From: Burkholderiaceae bacterium
GTDB taxonomy: Bacteria > Pseudomonadota > Gammaproteobacteria > Burkholderiales > Burkholderiaceae_A
Length of the DNA stretch: 35,537 nt
Assembly (NCBI GenBank): GCA_018401615.1
Contig: JAGYKN010000015.1
Location: forward strand, 1-35,537
Direction of reading: 5' to 3'
The position numbers and the translations under genes were made by a program. Numbering within the stretch: the first letter of the stretch is position 1; the number at the start of each line of letters is the position of its first letter. The notes beneath the pieces are model-generated. The model worked only from the letters and a program-made list of their open reading frames with translations, was not told the DNA's origin and ran no database searches. This document shows positions 26,589 through 35,537 of the stretch, piece after piece.

Positions 26589-27973
26589 ATGTCGTGATTC
26601 TGGCTGCTGGGCAGGGCAGGCGGATGCGCTCGGCCCTGCCCAAGGTGCTGCACCCCATCGGGGGCGTCCCAATGCTTCACCATGTCTGCCGCACCGCCAT
26701 TGCCGCAGGCGGGCAGAGGCTGGTGATCGTGGTTGGCCATGGGGCCGATCAGGTGCGCACTGCCGTGGCCGAATTCTCCCTCGGTCCAATGGCGCAAGAC
26801 CTTCACTTTGCGCTTCAAGATCCGCCGCAGGGAACCGGCCATGCTGTGGCTGTTGCCCTTCCTTTTGTTGACCAGCAAGACCCCCTCACCCTGGTGCTGT
26901 ATGGGGATGTCCCCCTGATGCAGCCAGAGATCCTCAGGGCCCTCATTGCCCAGGCTGAGTCCGCCGATGGCATTGCCCTGCTCACAGCCAGGGTTGGCGA
27001 TCCAACTGGCTATGGCCGCATCTGCCGAGGTCCGGCAGGCGAGGTGATGGCCTCTGTGGAAGAACGGGATGCCACAGCGGCCCAGCGCTCGATCATGGAA
27101 ATCAACACCGGTGTGCTGGTTGCCCCCACAGCGGCACTGGGTGATTGGGTGAGCGCACTCTCCAACCAGAATGCCCAAGGTGAGTATTACCTCACCGATG
27201 TCATTGCAATGGCAGTGGCGCAGGGGCATCGGGTGCTTGGCATGCCTTGCACCGATCAAGACGCCTTCCTCGGTGTCAACGATCTGATCCAGCGAGCCGA
27301 TCTAGAGCGCCGGTTCCAGCGGCGACTGGCACACCAATTCATGGGTGCTGGCGTGGAGATCATCGATCCAGACCGCTTCGATGTGCGTGGCACCCTGGCC
27401 TGCGGCGTTGGGGTGCGCATCGACATTGGCTGCATCTTTGAGGGGGCGGTTGTGCTGGGTGACGGCGCGCAGGTCGGTGCCTATGCGGTGCTGCGCAATG
27501 TCGAGGTTGGTCCCGGGGCACGAGTCGAGGCCTTTAGTCATCTCGATGGTGCCGTTCTGGGACCAGAGGCTGTTGTTGGCCCCTTTGCCCGACTGCGGCC
27601 AGGCACGAGCCTGGCAGAGGGCTGCCACATCGGCAACTTCACAGAGGTGAAGAACAGCCAGATTGGTCCCCACAGCAAGGCCAACCACCTCTCTTATATC
27701 GGGGACACCACCGTGGGCGCACGGGTCAACATTGGTGCCGGCACCATCACCTGCAACTACGACGGCGCCCAGAAACATCGCACCATCATTAAAGACGATG
27801 TCTTCATCGGCTCCGATACCCAGCTTGTGGCCCCGGTTGTGGTCCATGAGGGCGCCACCCTGGCTGCGGGAACAACCCTCACCAGCGATGCACCCGCCCA
27901 TCAACTCACCCTGTCCAGATCCCACCAGGCCTCCATCGCGGGCTGGAAACGGCCCCAAAAGAAGTCACCTTAG
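26585..27973 (+). CDS. glmU: Bifunctional GlmU: glucosamine-1-P acetyltransferase/GlcNAc-1-P uridylyltransferase
   Basis: 462 residues. It makes UDP-GlcNAc for peptidoglycan and lipopolysaccharide. The uridylyltransferase domain (about 1-230) has [23 protein letters not shown] and QGTGHAV. The C-terminal left-handed beta helix carries the hexapeptide repeats and [25 protein letters not shown] and [13 protein letters not shown]. The start is GTG 26585, overlapping the transporter TGA (GTGA). The stop lies in a 12-base tandem repeat. glmS follows directly, so both hexosamine enzymes are on one transcript. Confidence 0.97.
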   Translation: MNVVILAAGQGRRMRSALPKVLHPIGGVPMLHHVCRTAIAAGGQRLVIVVGHGADQVRTAVAEFSLGPMAQDLHFALQDPPQGTGHAVAVALPFVDQQDPLTLVLYGDVPLMQPEILRALIAQAESADGIALLTARVGDPTGYGRICRGPAGEVMASVEERDATAAQRSIMEINTGVLVAPTAALGDWVSALSNQNAQGEYYLTDVIAMAVAQGHRVLGMPCTDQDAFLGVNDLIQRADLERRFQRRLAHQFMGAGVEIIDPDRFDVRGTLACGVGVRIDIGCIFEGAVVLGDGAQVGAYAVLRNVEVGPGARVEAFSHLDGAVLGPEAVVGPFARLRPGTSLAEGCHIGNFTEVKNSQIGPHSKANHLSYIGDTTVGARVNIGAGTITCNYDGAQKHRTIIKDDVFIGSDTQLVAPVVVHEGATLAAGTTLTSDAPAHQLTLSRSHQASIAGWKRPQKKSP

Positions 27974-27990
27974 CAGTCACCTTAGCAGTC
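27963..27990 (+). repeat. 12-base tandem repeat over the glmU stop codon
   Basis: AGTCACCTTAGC occurs at 27963-27974 and 27975-27986, followed by a partial third copy (AGTC). The repeat unit contains the glmU TAG; since it is a multiple of three, the second copy places another in-frame TAG 12 bases later. It looks like a small slippage duplication. Confidence 0.85.
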
Positions 27991-28025
27991 AGTCTGGCCC
28001 ATTTACAGTCGGAGAACACAACAAG

Positions 28026-29885
<1,860 letters not shown>

Positions 29886-29886
29886 A

Positions 29887-30615
29887 TCACGGTGGGGTCA
29901 GTTCACCCACGCCCCACCGCGCCCGATAAGCAGCGACCCTCTCTTGGTGCGCGGCCAATGCCGGTGCATCGGTTGTCTCCAAGAGGGTGAGCAGGTCCGC
30001 CAGACTTGCGATGGCCACAACCGGAAAGCCATGTCGCTGCGAGACCTCCTGGGCTGCTGAGAGGCGGCTCGGTGAGGCTGCCGTGCCACCCTGCTCCATT
30101 CGGTCGAGTGCAATCAGGACACCCGCCACGGTGGCGCCTGCTGCCTGGAGGATCGAGACCGACTCGCCCACCGATGTGCCCGCGGAGATCACATCATCGA
30201 TGATCACCACCCGATGGCCCATGAGATCGGCGCCGACCAGCAGACCACCCTCACCGTGGTCTTTGACCTCTTTCCGATTGAATGCAAAACCCATGTCGTG
30301 CCCCCTGGCTGCCAACGCCATGGCGGTGCTCGATGCCAAGGCGATGCCCTTGTAGGCTGGGCCAAAGAGTCGGTCTGCCTGCAGGCGGCCTTGAGCCTGG
30401 GCCGAGAGCAGGGTCTGTGCATAGAAATCTGCCAGGCTCGCCAACGCCGCCCCATGGTGAAAGAGGCCCGCATTGAAAAAATAAGGTGACTCTCGGCCGG
30501 CCTTGGTTTTAAAGGATCCGAAGGCCAAGACGCCCTGAGCCAGAGCAAAACGAAGGAACTGCTGCTGGGTGCTCTGTTCGATGCCCTGTTGGGTGCTCTC
30601 AGGTGATGTCCTCAT
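29887..30615 (-). CDS. pyrE: Orotate phosphoribosyltransferase
   Basis: 242 residues. It makes orotidine monophosphate from orotate and PRPP in pyrimidine synthesis. FKTKAGRESPYFFNAGLF (residues 35-52) and GPAYKGIALA are family motifs, FNRKEVKDHGEGG is the flexible catalytic loop, and VVIIDDVISAGTS (136-148) is the PRPP site. It has about 25 more residues than E. coli PyrE, mostly a glutamine-rich N-terminal lead. It is divergent from xth with only 20 bases between starts. Its stop is next to the glmS stop. Confidence 0.96.
   Translation of the reverse strand: MRTSPESTQQGIEQSTQQQFLRFALAQGVLAFGSFKTKAGRESPYFFNAGLFHHGAALASLADFYAQTLLSAQAQGRLQADRLFGPAYKGIALASSTAMALAARGHDMGFAFNRKEVKDHGEGGLLVGADLMGHRVVIIDDVISAGTSVGESVSILQAAGATVAGVLIALDRMEQGGTAASPSRLSAAQEVSQRHGFPVVAIASLADLLTLLETTDAPALAAHQERVAAYRARWGVGELTPP
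29890..29919. terminator. Hairpin at the glmS/pyrE convergence
   Basis: CGGTGGGG (29890-29897) pairs with CCCCACCG (29912-29919), an 8-bp stem with a 14-base loop, immediately after glmS and inside the last pyrE codons. There is no T-run on either side, so it may be a weak bidirectional terminator or simply a by-product of the codons. Confidence 0.3.
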
Positions 30616-30635
30616 GTTGGGCGAGAATACACAAG

Positions 30636-31424
30636 ATGCGCGTCATCAGTCTTAATGCCAACGGCATCCGGTCAGCCACCAACAAGGGCGCACTCGACTG
30701 GCTCAGCAGCCAAGAGGCCGACGTGGTCTGCCTGCAAGAGTTAAAGGCGCAGATCGTCGATCTCCAACCCCAGCACCAGGCCCTCGACTGCGGCCTTCTT
30801 GGGCACTTTGCCTGCGCACAGAAAAAAGGGTACTCGGGCGTTGGGCTCTACTGCAGGCCCGATGCCCCGGTGGCAGCCGGATTTGGTGTGGCTGAGTTCG
30901 ATGCCGAGGGCCGTCTGATCAAGGCCGATTGGCCAGGCCTGTCCGTGGTCAGTCTCTATGCGCCCTCAGGCTCAGCCAGCGATGAGCGGCAGGCTTCGAA
31001 GTATCGGTTTATGTCAGCCTTCGGACCGGTCATGGCATCTTGGATGGCCGACCACCGGGCCACTGGGCGGGAGTACCTGGTCTGCGGGGATTGGAACATT
31101 GCGCACACCGAGCAGGATCTCAAGAACTGGAAGGGCAATCTCAGGCAATCAGGCTTTCTGCCCGAGGAACGGGCCTGGCTCACAGACCTCTTTGACAAGG
31201 TGGGCTGGGTCGATGTCTATCGTCACCTCAACCCAACTGCCACGGGCGACGGCTACACATGGTGGTCTCAACGTGGCCAGGCCCGAGCAAACAACGTGGG
31301 CTGGCGGATCGATTATCAGATTGCCACCCCTGGGTTGGCCAGGCGGGCCAGGTCAGCGTGGGTCTACACCAGTCAGCGCTTCTCTGACCATGCCCCGCTC
31401 GTGGTTGATTACGACCTACCGTAG
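30636..31424 (+). CDS. xth: Exodeoxyribonuclease III-family AP endonuclease
   Basis: 262 residues. It cuts DNA at abasic sites in base-excision repair and has 3'-5' exonuclease activity. The metal-binding and catalytic residues are in SLNANGIRSA (N7), VCLQELKAQ (E35), LVCGDWNIAHTE (DxN pair) and RFSDHAPLVVDY (terminal DH pair). WRIDYQIAT is typical. The start is ATG 30636 (MRVISLNANG); the longer frame adds 11 residues without homology. The 3' end overlaps the M48 gene by 9 bases. Confidence 0.95.
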   Translation: MRVISLNANGIRSATNKGALDWLSSQEADVVCLQELKAQIVDLQPQHQALDCGLLGHFACAQKKGYSGVGLYCRPDAPVAAGFGVAEFDAEGRLIKADWPGLSVVSLYAPSGSASDERQASKYRFMSAFGPVMASWMADHRATGREYLVCGDWNIAHTEQDLKNWKGNLRQSGFLPEERAWLTDLFDKVGWVDVYRHLNPTATGDGYTWWSQRGQARANNVGWRIDYQIATPGLARRARSAWVYTSQRFSDHAPLVVDYDLP

Positions 31425-32288
31425 GCTCGGATCTGGGGGAAGGGTGTCGAGGGTGCGCCCAATCACCTTTGCGTAGAGCGGCAAGACCCTGGGCAGATTG
31501 CGTGAGATGTCCTCGATTCGCGTGCTGCTCGCCGGGTGGGTGGAGAACCACTCGGGCGGGGCGCCTTTGTTGGCAGCCTGCATTTTTCGCCAGAGTGAAA
31601 TCGCCGCCCTCGGATCAAACCCGGCCCGTGCAGCAATGTCGAGGCCCACGAGATCGGCATCGGACTCATCGTCTCGCGAGAACTTCATGCCAATGATTTG
31701 GGTGCCAAACCCCATGGCCTGCCGACCAGCCTCCCCAAACCCCAGCACTGCCGAGAGCACACTTGCCCCGATGTCGGTGAGTTGGGCCTTGGCCAGGCGG
31801 TCTCGACTGTGCTCGCGCAGGGCATGGGCCATCTCATGGCCCATGATCATGGCGGCCTCGTCATCAGTGAGCTTGAGTTTGGTCAGAATGCCCGTGTAGA
31901 ACCCGATCTTGCCGCCCGGCATGCAAAAGGCATTGATCTGATCACTCTTAAAGACTGCCACCTCCCACTTCCAACGCTGGGCATCGGGGTTCCATTGACT
32001 GGCATAGGGCTTGAGACGCTCTGCGATGGACCTCAGGCGGACCACGATTGGATCCGAATCGGCAAGCAGGGCCTGTTTTTCGAGGGCTTTTTTCTTTAAG
32101 GCCTCAAATTGCTCGGCGGCCGACCGCTCAAGCCGGGCAGCGGGGACGAGCCTGCGAATGTCAGAGGCCTCGCCCACGGCAACGCCATCGCCTGGGCCGG
32201 CCAATGAGGTCCCTGCGCCGGTGTTCATGCACCCAGACAAGAGGCCCGTGATGGCGAGCAACAGCATCACGTGGGGGGTTGGCTTCAT
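31416..32288 (-). CDS. M48-family zinc metalloprotease lipoprotein
   Basis: 290 residues. A signal peptide with lipobox LSGC (lipidated C20) makes it a membrane lipoprotein, probably periplasm-facing. The zinc motif HEMAH has H151, E152 and H155, and the third ligand E208 is in DDESDADLVG. FCMPGGKIGFYTGIL is the M48B/LoiP-like segment before the metal site. Related proteins (LoiP, YggG, BepA) degrade or help assemble outer-membrane proteins. ATG 32288 gives a standard lipoprotein signal; ATG 32300 is a possible alternative. Confidence 0.92.
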   Translation of the reverse strand: MKPTPHVMLLLAITGLLSGCMNTGAGTSLAGPGDGVAVGEASDIRRLVPAARLERSAAEQFEALKKKALEKQALLADSDPIVVRLRSIAERLKPYASQWNPDAQRWKWEVAVFKSDQINAFCMPGGKIGFYTGILTKLKLTDDEAAMIMGHEMAHALREHSRDRLAKAQLTDIGASVLSAVLGFGEAGRQAMGFGTQIIGMKFSRDDESDADLVGLDIAARAGFDPRAAISLWRKMQAANKGAPPEWFSTHPASSTRIEDISRNLPRVLPLYAKVIGRTLDTLPPDPSLR

Positions 32289-32336
32289 ACTCTGCTCCAT
32301 TCCTTTGAACAATACCGCACCTGCTCCGACCCGCCC

Positions 32337-33596
32337 ATGACCCCTCGACCACCAAGCCGCGCACTGCTCACGATGACCCTCATCATGGGCTTTGCCAGCG
32401 GATTGCCCCTGGCCCTGTCGAGCGGCACCCTACAAGCCTGGCTCACCATCGAAGGGGTGGACCTCAAGACCCTGGGATGGCTCACTGTCTTGGGCCTGCC
32501 CTACACCTATAAGTTCGGCTGGGCCCCCCTCATGGACCGATTTCGACTGGGAGGCGCCAGCGCCGGCCGGCGCAAAGGCTGGCTCGTGGCCCTCCAACTG
32601 GGCCTGGCAGGCGTGCTGTTGCTCATCTCGCTGAGCGAGAACGTGCAGACGCCCGAGGGCCTGTGGCGGCTGGCAAGCCTTGCATTTTTATTGGTCATTT
32701 TGTCTGCGAGCTTTGACATTGTGTTTGATGCCTGGCGTGCAGAATCCCTTCGCCCAGAGGACAGGGGTCTTGGCGCGGCCTGGTCGGTGATCGGCTACCG
32801 CCTTGCCATGCTCACCTCTGGTGGCTTGGCACTCATGCTCGCCGACCTCTACCTTGGCTTTCAAGGCACCTACCGGGTCATGGCGGGCCTCTGCACAATC
32901 ATGGCCATTGTTGCCATCGTCGCCCCTGAGCCAAGCACTGCCCGGCCCCCAACGACCCTCAGAGAGGCAGTCGTTGAGCCCTTTCGGGAGTTTTTCTCGC
33001 GGGGTGGCGCCTGGTGGCTGCTCGCAGGAATCATCCTCTACAAACTCGGGGACGCCTTTGCCGGAAGCCTCTCGACGGCCTTCCTGATTCGTGAAATGGG
33101 ATTTAGCGCCGCCGAGGTGGGCGCTGTGAACAAAGGCATGGGCCTGCTGGCCACCCTGGTGGGCGGCCTCGCGGGGGGTTGGTGGCTCAGCCGCCTCGGG
33201 CTCTGGAGGGCGCTGCTCATCTTTGGCGTCGGACAAGCCGTCACGAATCTCGGCTTTTGGTGGCTTGCCACCAACCCGGCCAGCCTCACCAGCATGACCC
33301 TGGTGATTCTGCTGGAGAACCTTGCTGGTGGGATGGGCACGGCGGCCTTCGTGGCCCTGCTCATGGCCCTGTGCGACATTCGGTTTACGGCCACCCAGTT
33401 TGCCCTTTTGTCAGCCCTTGCCTCGATTGGCCGAGTCTGGGTTGGCCCGGTCGCGGGCACGGCCGTGACCGACCACGGCTGGCCGTTGTTTTTCTTGGGG
33501 AGTTTTGCAGCGGCCCTTCCAGGCCTGTGGCTCATCTGGCGACTGCGCGCCATCATTGATCGGGCAGACCAATCCGAGCCCGCATCAAGTCAGTGA
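32337..33596 (+). CDS. ampG: AmpG-type muropeptide permease (MFS)
   Basis: 419 residues with about 12 hydrophobic helices. [20 protein letters not shown] is nearly diagnostic for AmpG, which imports GlcNAc-anhydroMurNAc peptides for cell-wall recycling. [15 protein letters not shown] and [13 protein letters not shown] are further family segments. The substrates would be made by Slt, encoded at 16194. ATG 32337 begins [13 protein letters not shown]; the frame extends upstream but overlaps the divergent protease start. Its last 44 bases overlap gatB tail-to-tail. Confidence 0.93.
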   Translation: MTPRPPSRALLTMTLIMGFASGLPLALSSGTLQAWLTIEGVDLKTLGWLTVLGLPYTYKFGWAPLMDRFRLGGASAGRRKGWLVALQLGLAGVLLLISLSENVQTPEGLWRLASLAFLLVILSASFDIVFDAWRAESLRPEDRGLGAAWSVIGYRLAMLTSGGLALMLADLYLGFQGTYRVMAGLCTIMAIVAIVAPEPSTARPPTTLREAVVEPFREFFSRGGAWWLLAGIILYKLGDAFAGSLSTAFLIREMGFSAAEVGAVNKGMGLLATLVGGLAGGWWLSRLGLWRALLIFGVGQAVTNLGFWWLATNPASLTSMTLVILLENLAGGMGTAAFVALLMALCDIRFTATQFALLSALASIGRVWVGPVAGTAVTDHGWPLFFLGSFAAALPGLWLIWRLRAIIDRADQSEPASSQ

Positions 33597-35034
33597 CCAT
33601 CTGGGGGTTTGCCTTGCCCTGGGACTGCTTGAGCACCTGACCCACCAGGGCATTGAGGGCCTTATCTTTCCCAGCCCGAAACTCCTCAACCATCTTGGGG
33701 TTTGCCCCCAGCACAGCATCGACGAGGCCCTCGATCAGCCCGGGGTCTTGAATCTGTTGCAGGCCCTTTGCCGAAATGGCTGCGCTGGCGGAGACAAAAA
33801 CCCCCGACCAGAGGTCGGCAAAGACCTCGCGTGCAATCTTATTTGAGAGGGTGCCGTCTTCGATTCGCATGAGAAGCCCCACAAGTTGATCTGCCGCAAT
33901 GGGGATGCGCGCCATGTCCCGATCATCTCGGTTTAAGGCGGTGGCCACCTCCCCCATGATCCAGTTGGCAAGGCCCTTGACCCGCGAGGGGGTCAGCCCG
34001 CCCTGGGCTGAAAAGGCGGCCAGGCCCGCCATGAAAAAATCGGCAGTGGCACGGTTAGCGGTCATGATGGCGGCATCAACGGCAGACAGCCCATGGGTGA
34101 GCACCCATTGATCCCTCAACGTCTGAGGCAGGGTGGGCATCTCGAGTCGCACCTGATCAATCCACTCCGTGCCGATCTGCAGTGGCGGGAGGTCTGGGTC
34201 CGGGAAGTATCGGTAATCCTGGGCATCTTCTTTGGACCGCATCGCCCGCGTCTCGTCTCGGTCGGGATCAAAGAGGCGAGTCTCTTGAACCACCTTGCCC
34301 CCGTCCTCAATGAGCGAGACCTGACGGGCCGCCTCGACTTGAATGGCCCGTTCCAGAAAACGAAATGAGTTGAGGTTCTTGATCTCGCAACGGGTTCCGA
34401 ATGTGGTCTGGCCCTGTTGTCGAACGGAGACATTCGCATCGACTCGAAAGGACCCCTCCTGAAGATTGCCGTCGCAGATGCCGATCCAGGTGACCAGCCC
34501 ATGAAGGGTCCTGGCATAGGCCACGGCCTCTGCGGCCGAACGCATCACGGGTTCACTGACAATCTCCAACAGGGGTGTGCCAGCACGATTCAGATCGATG
34601 CCTGAGCAGCCCGAGGGGAGGCCATCGAGGCCCTCGTGGACCGACTTGCCTGCATCCTCCTCAAGGTGCGCCCGAGTCAGTTCAATGGTTCTCATGCTGC
34701 CGTCGGGCAGCATGATCTCGACACCACCGCCCTGGACCACGGGGATCTCGTACTGACTGATCTGATACGACTTTGGCAGGTCGGGGTAGAAGTAGTGTTT
34801 CCTCGCAAAGACCGAGACCGGCGCGATCTGCCCACCCACAGCCAGGCCAAACCGAATGGCAGCCACCACCGCCGCCCGATTCGCCACGGGCAGCACGCCT
34901 GGCAGGGCCAGGTCCACCATGTGTGCCTGACGATTTGGCGCTGCCCCAAATGCTGTTGAAGCGGGTGAGAAGATCTTCGTCTGGGTCTGGAGTTGGACAT
35001 GGGCCTCCAGTCCGATCACGACCTCCCAGGTCAT
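33553..35034 (-). CDS. gatB: Aspartyl/glutamyl-tRNA amidotransferase subunit B
   Basis: 493 residues, full length. With GatA and GatC it converts Glu-tRNA(Gln) or Asp-tRNA(Asn) to the amide form. [68 protein letters not shown] and [13 protein letters not shown] are hallmark kinase-domain motifs. The C-terminal helical and YqeY-like tRNA-binding domain covers about 330-493. It is coupled to gatA by an ATGA overlap. Confidence 0.98.
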   Translation of the reverse strand: MTWEVVIGLEAHVQLQTQTKIFSPASTAFGAAPNRQAHMVDLALPGVLPVANRAAVVAAIRFGLAVGGQIAPVSVFARKHYFYPDLPKSYQISQYEIPVVQGGGVEIMLPDGSMRTIELTRAHLEEDAGKSVHEGLDGLPSGCSGIDLNRAGTPLLEIVSEPVMRSAAEAVAYARTLHGLVTWIGICDGNLQEGSFRVDANVSVRQQGQTTFGTRCEIKNLNSFRFLERAIQVEAARQVSLIEDGGKVVQETRLFDPDRDETRAMRSKEDAQDYRYFPDPDLPPLQIGTEWIDQVRLEMPTLPQTLRDQWVLTHGLSAVDAAIMTANRATADFFMAGLAAFSAQGGLTPSRVKGLANWIMGEVATALNRDDRDMARIPIAADQLVGLLMRIEDGTLSNKIAREVFADLWSGVFVSASAAISAKGLQQIQDPGLIEGLVDAVLGANPKMVEEFRAGKDKALNALVGQVLKQSQGKANPQMVTDLMRARIGLPDQ

Positions 35035-35537
35035 GTGGTGGCTCCTGCGGGGGGATGTCGCTCATGCCAGTCAGTGGCCTGCTGAAATGCGTGCCCCACC
35101 GCAATGAGTCTGGCCTCCTCAAAGCGAGGGCCAATGAGCTGCAGGCCCACCGGAAGGCTGGCGCCATCGACATTGCCAAGACCACACGGCAACGACATGC
35201 CAGGCAGCCCAGCAAGGCTCGCCCCAAGGGTGTAGATGTCTGCCAGGAACTCGGCCAGGGGGTCTTGGTTGTCCATCTCATCGATTCGCCAGGCCAGCCT
35301 GGGCGAGACTGGCCCCAAAATGAAGTCGCAGCCTTCAAAGGCCCGATCGAAGTCTTGTGCAATCAGGCGGCGCACGCGTTGGGCCTGTAAATAATACGCA
35401 TCGTAGTACCCGTGGGAGAGCACAAATGTCCCCACCAAGATGCGCCGTTGCACCTCCTCACCAAAGCCCTCGGTGCGGCTGCGCCGATACAAGTCATCGA
35501 GATCCTTTGGCTGGTCCGCCCGATGTCCATAGCGCAC
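35031..35537 (-). CDS. gatA: Aspartyl/glutamyl-tRNA amidotransferase subunit A, C-terminal fragment
   Basis: The 3' 168 codons of gatA; the 5' part lies beyond the right edge. Visible are [43 protein letters not shown] and [27 protein letters not shown], all typical of the GatA amidase C-terminal half. The catalytic Ser-Ser-Lys triad is outside the window. GatA releases ammonia from glutamine for GatB. Its TGA overlaps the gatB ATG. Confidence 0.96.
   Translation of the reverse strand: MRYGHRADQPKDLDDLYRRSRTEGFGEEVQRRILVGTFVLSHGYYDAYYLQAQRVRRLIAQDFDRAFEGCDFILGPVSPRLAWRIDEMDNQDPLAEFLADIYTLGASLAGLPGMSLPCGLGNVDGASLPVGLQLIGPRFEEARLIAVGHAFQQATDWHERHPPAGATT

Noticed and set aside
27663-28025. 120-residue N-terminal extension of GlmS
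   Set aside because: It overlaps glmU in another frame, and GlmS needs Cys2 exposed after removal of the initiator methionine.

Overview
The window reads as a GC-rich, gene-dense chromosomal stretch of a betaproteobacterium, most likely Burkholderiales. Three things point there. The gene order (lpxL-lpxL-dapF-DUF484-xerC, metK-ahcY-metF, gatA-gatB, grxC-secB) resembles that order. The DksA-type regulator lacks most of its zinc cysteines. An SAH riboswitch precedes ahcY, a typically betaproteobacterial arrangement. No insertion sequence, prophage, CRISPR array, rRNA or tRNA was seen. This is core genome.

Layout: (1) 1-863, leftward: rhodanese, grxC and the 5' end of secB. (2) 907-3856, rightward: gpmA, ctpA and a moeB/thiF-like gene. 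(3) 3858-11830, a long leftward array: (first transcribed) lpxL, lpxL, dapF, DUF484, xerC, a COG0523 GTPase, dksA, argB, a HAD phosphatase and slmA. (4) 11814-16154, the S-adenosylmethionine cycle and one-carbon block: a sigma70-like promoter, a SAM-II-type riboswitch, metK, a second promoter, an SAH riboswitch, ahcY, metF and, on the opposite strand, 5-formyltetrahydrofolate cyclo-ligase. (5) 16194-20301, rightward: slt-type transglycosylase, an NDUFA9-like protein and cca. (6) 20288-21526, leftward: a MidA/NDUFAF7-like methyltransferase. (7) 21558-29885, rightward: a pteridine-reductase-like SDR, folB, ttcA, ubiB, an SSS transporter, glmU and glmS. (8) pyrE (-), xth (+), an M48 lipoprotein protease (-), ampG (+), gatB (-) and the 3' part of gatA (-).

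Two things stand out. First, the SAM cycle appears to be under two ligand-sensing RNAs on one strand: a SAM-II-class aptamer before metK and an SAH aptamer before ahcY. Each starts at the predicted transcription start of a promoter readable by eye, and each has a plausible Shine-Dalgarno-masking expression platform. Second, about 1.8 kb (14215 to about 16040) holds the 3' part of ahcY, all of metF and most of the cyclo-ligase in a form shredded by many 1-3 base indels, while the codons between them stay well conserved. The damage crosses gene and strand boundaries and stops sharply, so I read it as poor sequence consensus rather than biological decay.

Elsewhere genes are packed very tightly. 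Start and stop codons overlap repeatedly (ATGA, GTGA, TTGA), convergent genes overlap at their 3' ends, and no gene-free stretch exceeds 300 bases. I found no convincing wholly new system. The double riboswitch arrangement is the most interesting regulatory feature.
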